Part shown: in pieces, positions 50,914 to 60,236 of the stretch
How positions within the stretch are numbered: the stretch's first letter is position 1
Layout: every line of letters starts with the position of its first letter
Assembly: GCA_050247235.1 (NCBI GenBank)
Contig: JBFWUN010000006.1
Coordinates: 1-64,000, forward strand
Origin: CAIKBL01 sp050247235
Lineage (GTDB): Bacteria > Pseudomonadota > Gammaproteobacteria > Ga0077536
Direction of reading: 5' to 3'
DNA length: 64,000 nt
The notes under the pieces: model-generated
Seen by the model: only the letters and a program-made list of their open reading frames with translations
Told to the model about the DNA's origin: nothing
Database searches by the model: none
Translations under genes and position numbers: made by a program

Positions 50914-52835
50914 CGTGCCGCCTCGGATCGTTCCGCGTCCTCGAGCGCCACGCTGTCCTCGAGCCACTGGGACTCGAGGGCAGCATGACGCTGCTCGATG
51001 AGCGACTTCTCCCGCAGCAGTTGCTTCAGGAAATCCCGCGCCGCGGGTTCGTAGAGTCCCGGATCGGCGAGTTGTGTCGTGAGGCGGTCACGTTCGCTCT
51101 GCAGCTTCTCCAGTTCGAGCTCCGCGGCCTTGACTGCCTTGCGTAGCGGACGCAGACGTTCACGTGTCTGCGCGGCCTGCTGCCGTCGAGCCCGCTCGGT
51201 CGGTCGACCGGCGTCGGCATCCGATTCGAATTCACTGTCCCCGCCGGTCACCAGCGCACGGGTACCGCGTCGCCCGCTCGCCAGCCACTGCGCGTAATCG
51301 TCGAGGTCTCCCGCCCACGGAGTGACCTCGCCGCCGTCCACGAGCATGAAAGTATCGGTGGTCGAGCGCAGCAGGTGCCGGTCGTGCGCGACGACCACGA
51401 GCGCGCCCTCGAACGCCTGCATCGCCATGGTGAGGGCATGACGCATCTCGAGGTCCAGGTGGTTGGTCGGTTCGTCGAGCAACAGGAGATTCGGCCGCGT
51501 GAACAGCAGGAGCGCGAGTACGAGCCGCGCCTTCTCCCCACCGGAAAACGTCCCGACGGCGCGTTGCACCATGGGGCCCCGGAAATTGAAGCCCCCCAGG
51601 AAATCACGCAGGTCCTGCTCGCGCGCACGGGGTTCCAGCCGGATGAGGTGCGCGAGCGCGGACGCCTCCGGGTCCAGCTGCTCGAGCTGGTGCTGCGCGA
51701 AATAGCCGACCGCGAGATCCTTGGCACGGTGCACCGTGCCGCCTTGCGGCGCCAGCTGCCCGGCGACCAGCTTGATCAAGGTCGACTTGCCGGCGCCGTT
51801 CGCGCCCAGCAGCGCGATGCGATCCCCCGGCATCACGGTGAACCGGACCCGCTCGAGCACACAGCGCTCGCCGTAGCCCGCACGCGCCTCCTCGAGCGCC
51901 ACCAGGGGACGTGGCAGTTTGCGGGGGGGCAGGAACTCGAACGTGAACGGCGAATCCGCGTGCGCCGGGGCGATGCGTTCAAGGCGTTCGAGCGCCTTCA
52001 GGCGGCTCTGCGCCTGCCGCGCCTTGCTCGCCTTGTAGCGGAAACGTGCGACGAACGCCTGCATGTGCGCCACTTCCCGCTGCTGTCGTTCGAACGCCGC
52101 CTGCTGGCTGGCAAGCTGGGCGCTGCGCGCGGCCTCGAAGTCACTGTAGTTTCCCGTGTACATCCGCAGCGCACCGTGCTCGAGGTGCGCAATCACGCCA
52201 ACAACGCGGTCCAGGAAATCACGGTCGTGGGAGATCAGCAGCAAAGTGCCGGCATAGCTCAGCAGCCAGCTCTCGAGCCAGATGACGGCGTCGAGATCCA
52301 GGTGGTTGGTGGGTTCGTCGAGCAGCAGCAGATCGGAACGGCACATCAGCGCGCGCGCCAGGTTCAGGCGCATGCGCCAGCCACCCGAAAAGCTCGCCAC
52401 CGACGCGCGCTCGGCGCCCGCTTCGAACCCCAGCCCGACCAGCAGCCGCGCGGCGCGGGCCGGGGCCGCATAGCCGTCTATCGTGGCCATCCGGGCGTGC
52501 AGATCACCGAGCGCGCCATCGCCGCGCGCCTCGGCATCCACGAGCGCTGCCTGGAGCGTCCGCAGTTCGGCGTCACCGTCCAGTACGTATTCCAGCGCCG
52601 GACGCGGATCCGCCGGCGTTTCCTGCGCGACATGCGCGAGCACGATGCCCGAGGGCAGCGCCACGCTGCCCTTCTCGACGGCAAGCTCCCCGCGGACGAT
52701 ACCGAACAGGCTGGATTTGCCGGCGCCGTTGGCGCCCGTCAGACCGACTTTCTGCCCCGCGTGGATCGTGAAGGTGACACCGGAGAACAGCGGGTCCGCG
52801 CCCCGGCGCAACGTGACGTCGTTGAAAGAAAGCAT
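50910..52835 (-). CDS. ABC-F family ATPase (YheS-like translation factor)
   Basis: A 641-aa duplicated ABC ATPase without membrane segments. Each half has Walker A (TGANGAGKSSLFGI; GANGAGKSTLIKL), signature (SFSGGWRMRLNLA; TFSGGEKARLVLA) and Walker B (LLLLDEPTNHLD twice). The linker between ABC domains and a C-terminal coiled-coil-like extension (about 520-641) match the YheS/Uup type. ABC-F proteins act on ribosomes to relieve stalling. It heads the compact minus-strand group. Confidence 0.92.
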   Translation of the reverse strand: MLSFNDVTLRRGADPLFSGVTFTIHAGQKVGLTGANGAGKSSLFGIVRGELAVEKGSVALPSGIVLAHVAQETPADPRPALEYVLDGDAELRTLQAALVDAEARGDGALGDLHARMATIDGYAAPARAARLLVGLGFEAGAERASVASFSGGWRMRLNLARALMCRSDLLLLDEPTNHLDLDAVIWLESWLLSYAGTLLLISHDRDFLDRVVGVIAHLEHGALRMYTGNYSDFEAARSAQLASQQAAFERQQREVAHMQAFVARFRYKASKARQAQSRLKALERLERIAPAHADSPFTFEFLPPRKLPRPLVALEEARAGYGERCVLERVRFTVMPGDRIALLGANGAGKSTLIKLVAGQLAPQGGTVHRAKDLAVGYFAQHQLEQLDPEASALAHLIRLEPRAREQDLRDFLGGFNFRGPMVQRAVGTFSGGEKARLVLALLLFTRPNLLLLDEPTNHLDLEMRHALTMAMQAFEGALVVVAHDRHLLRSTTDTFMLVDGGEVTPWAGDLDDYAQWLASGRRGTRALVTGGDSEFESDADAGRPTERARRQQAAQTRERLRPLRKAVKAAELELEKLQSERDRLTTQLADPGLYEPAARDFLKQLLREKSLIEQRHAALESQWLEDSVALEDAERSEAAR

Positions 52836-52949
52836 GGGTGCGCAGTGTAGTGCGCGCGTTCCCCGCGCAACAGTCCGGAGACCGCGCGTGACGCGCGGTT
52901 CACGGCACGTTTCACCGGGTTCCCTGGGGATCCCGGTGAGGCGTGCTGC

Positions 52950-53627
52950 TCAGATCGCGCGCAGCACCTCGCGCTGATCCCACGGTTTGGTCTCCTCCGC
53001 GAGCAGTGCCGCGAAGGTCGGCCGCGCGTACATGCGTGAGAGGAATGCCGAGAGCCGTGGCCACGTCCCGGACGAAGGCTCGACATCGGCATGCCGGAGA
53101 TTCACATGTCCCGCCGCCACGGCGATATCCGCGATCGAAAGCGCGCCGCCGACAAAGTACGTACGCTCGCCGAGTTCGTTCTCCAGGTAGTCCCACATGG
53201 GATACAGCGCGGTGCGGACGATCTCGAGGACACTCGCCTTGATCTCCGCGGTGACGGGCTGCTTCATCACGATCGGCGCAAGCACCAGCGGCCGAAATAC
53301 CTGGGGCCCGGCCACCGGCATCAGGCCACCGTCCACGTACTCCTCGAACCACAGGGCACGCGCCTGCTCGTAGGGATCTGCCGGGTACAACGCCGGCGTC
53401 GGGTGACGCCTCTCGAGATACAGGCAGATGACCGAGGAATCGGCGAGCGGGCGATCGTCATCGAGCAGCACCGGGATCTTGCCGAGCGGGCTCAGCGCGC
53501 GGAAGCCTTCCGGCGGGTTGAACGGACTCACCGCCTGGTGTTCGCAGGCGATACCCTTCTCCGCCATGAATGCGCGGACCTTGCGCACGAACGGCGAAAC
53601 GTTCGCACCCAGCAGCGTGTAGGCCAT
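52950..53627 (-). CDS. Glutathione S-transferase family protein
   Basis: A 225-aa GST. The N-terminal thioredoxin fold has GANVSPFVRKVRAFMAEKG, the cis-Pro region LGKIPVLLDDD and the glutathione-binding ADSSVICLYLERRHP, followed by an all-helical C-terminal domain (LENELGERTYFVGGALSIADIAV with the N-capping box). Serine or cysteine near the active site cannot be decided. Conjugation, isomerisation or thiol transfer in a catabolic pathway are possible. Confidence 0.9.
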   Translation of the reverse strand: MAYTLLGANVSPFVRKVRAFMAEKGIACEHQAVSPFNPPEGFRALSPLGKIPVLLDDDRPLADSSVICLYLERRHPTPALYPADPYEQARALWFEEYVDGGLMPVAGPQVFRPLVLAPIVMKQPVTAEIKASVLEIVRTALYPMWDYLENELGERTYFVGGALSIADIAVAAGHVNLRHADVEPSSGTWPRLSAFLSRMYARPTFAALLAEETKPWDQREVLRAI

Positions 53628-53699
53628 ATTTCCTCCTTTGCGTCGCGGACGCGGGCAGACTACGCCATCGCCGGCGCGTCCGCCAAGCGAGACGCAGGC

Positions 53700-54683
53700 T
53701 CAGGATTGACGCGGGAAGGACAGCACCTGCTGCGCGCCGAGCTTGTGACGGCGCTTTTCCTCGTACATCGCCTCGTCGGCGCACGCCAGCGCCGCGTAAA
53801 GGGTCCCCATCGGATCGCGTACCGCGAACCCGATTGAGGCGTGGATGCGTTCCTGCGCCAGCCGGGTCCGCAGGCGGGCGACCAGGCGTTCAGCGTCCGT
53901 TGCGCGCGCTTCCACCAGCAGCAGGCCGAACTCATCGCCCCCGAGGCGGGCGACTACGTCGGTGCTGCGCACGACCTGGGACAGGCAACGCGCAGCCGCG
54001 CCAATCAGCCGGTCCCCGGCGGCATGACCTTCGGCATCGTTGACGATTTTCAGGTCGTCCAGATCGATGGTGACCACGGCCCCGGAATTCCCGTAACGAT
54101 GACACCGCGCTTCCTCGCGTTCGAGCAGCTTCTCCCAGCCACGGCGGTTGAACAGTCCCGTCAACGGGTCGAGCTTGGATTCCGCTTCGATCCGGTCGGC
54201 CCGCCGGTTCGCGTGCTGCGCGCGCAACTCCAGCTCCAGCAGGGACGCGAGCAGACGCGCACACAGTTCGACGAACGGCAGTTCACTGTTCAGGTCGCGG
54301 CTCGGCGCTTCGGGCGCGATCGCACAGAGCGTTCCGAAGAGGTCGCCATCGGCGAGATAGAGCGGTGCGCCGATGTAGGCACGCACCGGCGCGAAATCGA
54401 TCAGCGGCGACGCCACCCGCCGGTCCGAGGCATCGACCATGCAGACGATGGCCCGCTGCGTCTCGAACTGGGATGAGAGATCACGCTGCCAGTGACATAC
54501 CTGCCCTGGCACGACGCCGTAGCCCTGACCGTCGACCGACAGTACGACGCCGGACTCCCCCTGGTCCCGAATGACCATCCACGTTCCGAGGCCGAAACGT
54601 GAATGCAGCGTGTCCAGCACGGCCTGGGCGGCATCATCGAAGGAATCGAAGGGGTGCAGCGACAAATCGAGCCGTTCGCCCAT
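53700..54683 (-). CDS. GAF-GGDEF diguanylate cyclase
   Basis: A 327-aa cytoplasmic protein. An N-terminal GAF-type sensor (FDSFDDAAQAVLDTL to VRAYIGAPLYLADGDLFGTL) is followed by a GGDEF domain with ARLGGDEFGLLLVEA. RSTD lies five residues before GGDEF, an intact RxxD inhibitory site, so product feedback is likely. The active signature suggests it makes c-di-GMP. ATG 54683 has AGGAG upstream at seven bases; the upstream frame to 54779 is unsupported. The ligand of the GAF domain is unknown. Confidence 0.92.
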   Translation of the reverse strand: MGERLDLSLHPFDSFDDAAQAVLDTLHSRFGLGTWMVIRDQGESGVVLSVDGQGYGVVPGQVCHWQRDLSSQFETQRAIVCMVDASDRRVASPLIDFAPVRAYIGAPLYLADGDLFGTLCAIAPEAPSRDLNSELPFVELCARLLASLLELELRAQHANRRADRIEAESKLDPLTGLFNRRGWEKLLEREEARCHRYGNSGAVVTIDLDDLKIVNDAEGHAAGDRLIGAAARCLSQVVRSTDVVARLGGDEFGLLLVEARATDAERLVARLRTRLAQERIHASIGFAVRDPMGTLYAALACADEAMYEEKRRHKLGAQQVLSFPRQS

Positions 54684-54939
54684 GCTGAGTACTCCTGCGT
54701 TGTTCTTGTAGGCAGTCCGTATGCCGTTGTCGCGCGCGTCCATTCGCGCGCACCGGATGCGTGGGTGCAGGGCCGGCATGCAGGAAGCTTAGCAGCCAGG
54801 TGGGCGCTTCTGGCGCGCCGGACGGCGGCTGCGTGCCCGGCGCGCGACGGGCTTCACACTCCGCGCCGCGGGGAGACTTCGTTGCAGTGTGCCGGCACGC
54901 CCGGCATGGGCGCGTCGCACGTCTGCGGAGCCATGTGCG

Positions 54940-55980
54940 TCAGAGCACCTCGCGCGCGACCAGGCGAAGAACCTCCACATCATGCGTGGAGATGATCATG
55001 GTGCCGAGGTTTCCGGCCGCACCGGCCGCCTTCCAGGTCTGCAGCTGTTCGCGGATATGTGCCGCCGGTCCCACCAGCGCGCATTCGTCCACCAGCTGGT
55101 CCGGCACCGCGGCGATTGCTTCGTCCTTGCGTCCGGCAAGGTACAGGTCCTGGATGACACGCGCGGCTTCCGCGTAGCCGAGGCGGCACGCGTAATCGTT
55201 GTAGAAATTCTTGCCGCGCGCACCCATACCGCCGATGTACAGCGCCAGGTGGTCCTTTACGACGCGCCGGCACGCGGCCAGGTCATCGCCCATCACCGCG
55301 CGCACGAACGGCGCCAGATCGAACTGCGCGCGCGTCTTGCCCTGCCCTGCTTTCGCGAGCCCGGCTTCGATGGCCGGCGCGAAGATGTCAGGTCGCGCAG
55401 GATTCATCCACACGACAAACGTGCCATCGGCAACTTCCGCCGCGAGCTGTACTCCACTCGGCGTTACGGCCCCCGTGTAAATCGGCAGCCGGGCGTTGCC
55501 GTGCAGGATGCTCTTCAACGGTTTGCCGAGGCCGGTGGAACCTGGCCCAGTGTTCGGGATGTGGTAATACTCGCCCTGGTGCGTGAGCGGCTTCTCACGC
55601 GCCAGGATCTGCCGGACGATCCCGATGTATTCGCGCTGGCGTGTCAGCGGCTTGCCATAGATCTCCCCGTGCCAGCCCTCGACGACCTGCGGCCCCGAGG
55701 GTCCCACCCCCAGGATGAAACGCCCTCCGGACAGGTGATCGAGCGTCATCGCCGTCATCGCGGTCGTGGCGGGAGTGCGTGCGGCAAGCTGCATGATGGC
55801 AGTGCCGGCCCTGATGCGCCGGGTGTTCGCCAGCACCCACGCGACCGGCGTCACCGCGTCCGAACCATACGCTTCCGCGGTCCAGACTGAGTCGTACCCC
55901 AGGCGTTCCGCTTCGAGCACCAGCTCGAGTGGCAACTGGTACCGCGCGCCGGAGTAGCCGAGCATCAGGCCGAGTTTCAT
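54940..55980 (-). CDS. LLM-class flavin-dependent oxidoreductase (4)
   Basis: A 346-aa luciferase-like protein with MKLGLMLGYSGARYQLPLE, AERLGYDSVWTAEAYGSDA, RAGTAIMQLAARTPATTAM and GRFILGVGPSGPQVVEGWH. Start ATG 55980 has AAGGAA upstream. It lies on the minus strand 74 bp downstream of the fifth LLM gene and probably shares its transcript. F420- or FMN-dependent; undecided. Confidence 0.88.
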   Translation of the reverse strand: MKLGLMLGYSGARYQLPLELVLEAERLGYDSVWTAEAYGSDAVTPVAWVLANTRRIRAGTAIMQLAARTPATTAMTAMTLDHLSGGRFILGVGPSGPQVVEGWHGEIYGKPLTRQREYIGIVRQILAREKPLTHQGEYYHIPNTGPGSTGLGKPLKSILHGNARLPIYTGAVTPSGVQLAAEVADGTFVVWMNPARPDIFAPAIEAGLAKAGQGKTRAQFDLAPFVRAVMGDDLAACRRVVKDHLALYIGGMGARGKNFYNDYACRLGYAEAARVIQDLYLAGRKDEAIAAVPDQLVDECALVGPAAHIREQLQTWKAAGAAGNLGTMIISTHDVEVLRLVAREVL

Positions 55981-56054
55981 CGAAGTTCCTTTCTTCGTCT
56001 CGAACAAGGGGGAAATGGGTCACACGCCGGCGACGGACGGTCGCCGGTGCGCGT

Positions 56055-57077
56055 TCAGCGGACCTGCGGCAGGATTTCGCCGAACCGCTCCACGACTTCC
56101 AGGCATTCCTGGCGCGAGGGATAGTGATGACCGACGTTCACCGGGTTGCGGGTGCGGATGCACACCCAGTCGGGGTTGACCTGCTCGCGGATCTCACCGA
56201 GCCGGTCGATCCACTTCTGGCGATTGCCCAGGCACAGGAACATGTCTTCGATGGCCGCAAGTTCGTCCTTCGCTTCCGCGTCGGGTGACAATCCCTTCTC
56301 GGCGTAGAAGCTCCACTCGCGCACCCAGCGGTGCCCGTGCTTCTGCCGCAGATCCGGCTCGTCGCCGATCCAGCCTTCGAATCCCATCGTGAACTGCCAG
56401 TTCCGCTTGCCGAGCTTGTAGGCTCGCTCGCGCATCGCTTCGACCTGGGGCTTGAGGTCGCGCACGTTGGGGGGAAACCACAGGCACCAGCCATCCCAGC
56501 GCAAGGCGCGCTCGAGTGCCTTGTCCGCGAAGGCGCCGATCCACACGGGCGGCCGCGGCCGCTGGAACGGCTTGGGGGTCATCCGCACCCCTTCGAAGTG
56601 GAAGAATTCGCCGTGGTGGTCGACGGTATCCTGGGTCCAGCAGGCTTCGATGATCTCCATGACCTCCTCGAAGCGCGCGCCACGCTTCGCGTACGGCACG
56701 CCGAAATGCTGGAAATAGTCCTTGTGATACCCGACGCCGGCCCCGAAGGTCAGCCGACCGCGCGACAGGCAATCGATATTCGCGAGCTGTTCGGCCAGGT
56801 GTACCGGGTGGTGGAAGGTGGGCTGGATCACCGTGCACGCGAGCTGGACACGCGAAGTTCGCGCGGCGATGGCGGCCAGCTGGGTCACCGTGTTCGGCCA
56901 CCAGGTCTCGGGTCGCTGGTGGCGCTCCGGTACCCACAGCCCATCGAAGCCGCAGCGCTCTGCGATCTCCGATTCAAGCAGGCAGTGTTCCATCGCGTCC
57001 GCGACATCCACCCCTCCAGGCAGTTCGGTCTGATCGTAGGCACCGAAATGCGTGTCCGGCATGAACGCGATCTTCAT
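56055..57077 (-). CDS. LLM-class flavin-dependent oxidoreductase (5)
   Basis: A 340-aa luciferase-like protein. MKIAFMPDTHFGAYDQTELP, ERCGFDGLWVPERHQRPETW, VQLACTVIQPTFHHPVHLA and GRLTFGAGVGYHKDYFQHFG fit the LLM barrel. Start ATG 57077 follows GGAG. It is divergent from the acetone-carboxylase-like operon across a 257-bp gap, so the two may share regulation. Confidence 0.88.
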   Translation of the reverse strand: MKIAFMPDTHFGAYDQTELPGGVDVADAMEHCLLESEIAERCGFDGLWVPERHQRPETWWPNTVTQLAAIAARTSRVQLACTVIQPTFHHPVHLAEQLANIDCLSRGRLTFGAGVGYHKDYFQHFGVPYAKRGARFEEVMEIIEACWTQDTVDHHGEFFHFEGVRMTPKPFQRPRPPVWIGAFADKALERALRWDGWCLWFPPNVRDLKPQVEAMRERAYKLGKRNWQFTMGFEGWIGDEPDLRQKHGHRWVREWSFYAEKGLSPDAEAKDELAAIEDMFLCLGNRQKWIDRLGEIREQVNPDWVCIRTRNPVNVGHHYPSRQECLEVVERFGEILPQVR

Positions 57078-57272
57078 GGAGGCGGCTCCTCGGCTGTGGG
57101 CGGGCCGTCGATTGTAGGGACGCGCCGATCCCCTCACAAGACGCGCCGCATCGCACGCACGCATGGTTCACAAGGACGCCACCATGCGCCGCCGTATGTT
57201 CCGCCACAGTCGGACACAAGACCACGCGTCCGCTGGTTTTTTTTGGCCTTTCCACATGGCAGAATCGGTTCG

Positions 57273-57291
57273 GCCGCGCGGTTCGCGCGGC
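57273..57291 (+). promoter_or_regulatory. Hairpin in the leader of the carboxylase operon
   Basis: GCCGCGCG, loop GTT, CGCGCGGC, about 45 bases upstream of the alpha-subunit start. A T8 run at 57237-57244 lies just before it. Probably a leader structure; no promoter could be fixed in the 257-bp gap. Confidence 0.4.
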
Positions 57292-57334
57292 GCCCGTCGT
57301 CGCGCTCGTCCAAGCAGGTAAACAGGAGACTTCC

Positions 57335-59569
57335 ATGGCCGTCGTCAGCGATCGCTTCCGCCGCCAGTCCCGCACCCCCACCGAGACGCCCACGTTACGC
57401 CGGATGTTCGAAGACCGGGATCGTCTCACGCGCGAGACCGGCCATTACTGCGGCGTCACCGAACTGACCCTGCGCGACGCCGATCCCATCCGGTACGAGC
57501 GCTTCTACAACAAGCTTCACGCGGCCGTGCTCGCCGCGCGCGAGTCTGCCCGGTACGTCGCTGCGAGCCCCGGCTCGCGCGAGATGGGCGAATGCCTGTG
57601 GGGTATCACGACGCCCGAGGGTGACACCCTCGCGGTGTCGCTGGGGTTCCTGTCGCACACTGCGATTTTCCCCGTCGCGGTGCGCTACATGGCCGAGAAC
57701 GACTACGACGTGAACGACGGGATCGACGACGGCGATGTGTACGCCGTGTCGGACGGCAAGACTGGCGGTGTGCCGCATCCCGGTGACTTCTACTCCTTCG
57801 TCTCCATCTGCCACGAGGGTGAAGTGGTCGGCTGGGCGGTCGGCATCAATCACCTGATGGAAAACGGCGCCCCGGTTGCGGGATCCTGGGCCACGTTCTC
57901 GGTCGACACCTTCATGGACGGACTCGTCTGCCCGCCGATGCGCACCGGACGCAAGCTCCGGCAGGAGTCCTGGTGGAAAGCCATCTGGGAACGGCGCACC
58001 CGCGCCGCGACGATGAACATCCTGGACGACAAGATGCGGCTCGCCGGCTGCGCGATGATCAACCAGGCCACCCACGACCTCATCGACGAATTCGGGATCG
58101 CATACTACAAGCGTGCGATCCGCGAGATCATCGAGGAAAGCCGCCGCATGATCGTGGACAACATGCGCGCGCTGATGGTGCCGGGCATGTACAACGGCTG
58201 CGCGTTCCGGCTCGTGAAGTACGAAGGCCTGCAGCGTGTGTGGTCGCATGCGGACAAGAACACCCTCATTCACGTGCGCGCCAGCGTGGAGCCCAACGAG
58301 AACGGTCTGCGCCTCGACACCGAGGGAAGCTCGCGATGGGGATTCCACTCCTACAACGCCACGCCGGGCGGTGTGGACTGCGCCGTATTCCTCGGGATGA
58401 TCAATTCGTTCGCGCACAACACCAAGGTTACGGCCGGCATCGAACTTGCGGTTCAGCGCCACTACGCGCTCGGCAGCATCTACAACCCCGATTACGAGTT
58501 CACGAGCAACGCGAACCTGTGGGCACAGACCGTAAGCCTGAACAGCATCGGGTTCAACGCGGTATCGCGCGCAGCGTTCTCGCGCGGGTACCTGGAGGAA
58601 GCTTTCACGGTTGACGGGAACTGGGGAGCCTTTCAGGGTGCCGGCACGACCGATGACGGCGTTTCCTACGGCTTCACGAATTTCGAATGGCTTGGCGGTA
58701 CCGGGCGAGGCGCGTGGTGCTACCAGGATGGGGAACCGCTGGTGTGGGCCGCGTGGTCGCAGATCGCGACGATCGGCGACGCCGAGGAGTTCGAATCCTG
58801 CGTACCACCGCTGTTTTACCTGGGACGCAAGCTGTTGCCGGGTTACTTCGGGTACGGCAAGTATCGCGGAGGCCCGGGCAATTCGGCCGTGCACTGGTGC
58901 GTCAAGCCCGGCAAGCACATCGCGCTCACGCGGCCCAACGGCGGACTGTCGTGCACCGCTTCGGTCGGCACTGGCATGAGCGGTGCATACCCGGGACCGG
59001 GGTCGTTCATGATTTCCGCGCGGGGCACCAACCTGCCTGAACTGATCGCCGACGGCGAAGCACCGCGCGACGCCCGCGAACTGCTGGCACAGATCGATGC
59101 GGGTCGCCTGCAGGTCGAAAACCTCGAGATCTGGAAGACCGACTGCCCGGAACTCGCGCTGAAGGATCATGATCTCTTCGTGGACGCGGCGGGGTCCTCC
59201 GGCGGCTGGGGAGATCCCCTCGATCGCGATCCCCTGCTCGTCGTTGCTGACCTCAACGACGGCATGGCCCCGGACTATGCGTTCGTGCATTCGATGCATG
59301 GCATCGTGGCCACGCAGGACGCGGACGGGACGTGGCAGCTCGACCCCGACGCAACGCAGACCAAGCGAACCGAACTGCGGCGCGCCCGCCTCGCGGAATC
59401 CGCGGATGCGGAGAGCTGGTGGCAGACCGAACGGGCGCGGGTCCTCGCGAAGGAACTCGCACCAGAGGTCATCGAGATGTATGCGCAGAGTCTCGGTTTT
59501 GCGAGGTTCGATGGCGAGTTCCGGCGCTTCTGGCAGATTCCGGCTGGCTTCGGCTTCGGAGAGGTGTGA
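57335..59569 (+). CDS. Acetone-carboxylase-like alpha subunit (hydantoinase B/oxoprolinase family)
   Basis: A 744-aa protein of the hydantoinase B family, whose members carboxylate ketones in an ATP-dependent way as part of acetone or acetophenone carboxylases. Segments visible are GECLWGITTPEGDTLAVSLG, VAVRYMAENDYDVNDGI, DGKTGGVPHPGDFYSF and GGWGDPLDRDPLLVVADLN. The family length of the acetone-carboxylase alpha subunit is close to 770. It heads the three-gene operon; the gamma subunit follows after 3 bp. ATG 57335 has ACAGGAGAC upstream. Specificity for acetone versus aryl ketones cannot be read. Confidence 0.88.
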   Translation: MAVVSDRFRRQSRTPTETPTLRRMFEDRDRLTRETGHYCGVTELTLRDADPIRYERFYNKLHAAVLAARESARYVAASPGSREMGECLWGITTPEGDTLAVSLGFLSHTAIFPVAVRYMAENDYDVNDGIDDGDVYAVSDGKTGGVPHPGDFYSFVSICHEGEVVGWAVGINHLMENGAPVAGSWATFSVDTFMDGLVCPPMRTGRKLRQESWWKAIWERRTRAATMNILDDKMRLAGCAMINQATHDLIDEFGIAYYKRAIREIIEESRRMIVDNMRALMVPGMYNGCAFRLVKYEGLQRVWSHADKNTLIHVRASVEPNENGLRLDTEGSSRWGFHSYNATPGGVDCAVFLGMINSFAHNTKVTAGIELAVQRHYALGSIYNPDYEFTSNANLWAQTVSLNSIGFNAVSRAAFSRGYLEEAFTVDGNWGAFQGAGTTDDGVSYGFTNFEWLGGTGRGAWCYQDGEPLVWAAWSQIATIGDAEEFESCVPPLFYLGRKLLPGYFGYGKYRGGPGNSAVHWCVKPGKHIALTRPNGGLSCTASVGTGMSGAYPGPGSFMISARGTNLPELIADGEAPRDARELLAQIDAGRLQVENLEIWKTDCPELALKDHDLFVDAAGSSGGWGDPLDRDPLLVVADLNDGMAPDYAFVHSMHGIVATQDADGTWQLDPDATQTKRTELRRARLAESADAESWWQTERARVLAKELAPEVIEMYAQSLGFARFDGEFRRFWQIPAGFGFGEV

Positions 59570-59572
59570 GAC

Positions 59573-60148
59573 ATGGCGGACGAATCGGGCGTCAGTCGCG
59601 ACCTCATCCGGCAACTCGTCGAAGGTCGGATCACCGACGACGACGTCACCCGCCTGCAGAAGCTGCCGCGCAAGGACCGTGACCGCTTCGCGAAGTACGT
59701 CGCGGTGCTGCAGTCGCGCGTGTCCTGGCCCGAGCAGATCCTGCTCAGGCTCGGTGACAAGCTCTACGTGGTTCGCAATGCCGCCGGCGCCCGCGTCGTC
59801 AAGTGCGAGTGCGGGCACGAGTTCGGCGATTACCGGCAGAACTGGAAACTCGGCTGCCGGATCCGGACCCGCCGCACACTCGAGGAGATGCGCCAGGTAT
59901 ACGACCCGCTGCCGGCCTGCCCGGAACCGGGCTGGCAGGAAATCCGCGAGTTCTTCTGCCCTGCCTGCGCCACGCAGCACGCGGTGGAGGTGGTGGCCCC
60001 AGGGTATCCGGTGGTATTCGAGATGCTGCCCGATCTCGACAAGTTCTACCGTGACTACCTCGGCATGCCGCTGCCCGACGAGAATCCGGACTGGTACCGC
60101 GACGACACCGAGCGCGTGACCGGGAAATGGGCGGACCGCATGGGCTGA
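59573..60148 (+). CDS. Acetone-carboxylase gamma-subunit-like protein
   Basis: A 191-aa protein of the acetone carboxylase gamma family. Two zinc-binding pairs are seen: KCECGHEFGDY (CxC) and EFFCPACATQH (CxxC). The N terminus is short and helical. The gene sits between the alpha and beta subunits, rather than after them as in described acxABC operons. Presence of gamma distinguishes this cluster from plain hydantoinase or oxoprolinase loci. Confidence 0.88.
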   Translation: MADESGVSRDLIRQLVEGRITDDDVTRLQKLPRKDRDRFAKYVAVLQSRVSWPEQILLRLGDKLYVVRNAAGARVVKCECGHEFGDYRQNWKLGCRIRTRRTLEEMRQVYDPLPACPEPGWQEIREFFCPACATQHAVEVVAPGYPVVFEMLPDLDKFYRDYLGMPLPDENPDWYRDDTERVTGKWADRMG

Positions 60149-60236
60149 AGGCCCGGGAGCTCCGCGCAAACCGAGATACGCACATCACCTTGACCCGCGG
60201 CACGGCGCGCGGGTCGGACCAGCCCGAGAAGAATCC

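Noticed and set aside
57237..57290. A sigma-54 promoter upstream of the carboxylase operon, expected from known acetone carboxylase regulation
   Set aside because: TGGCA is present but no GC pair lies at the required 10-base spacing; no match.
57395..60169. A 924-aa minus-strand open frame opposite the carboxylase genes
   Set aside because: It is the GC-driven antisense shadow of the alpha and gamma subunit genes, has no family-like motifs, and the plus-strand reading has clear conserved signatures.
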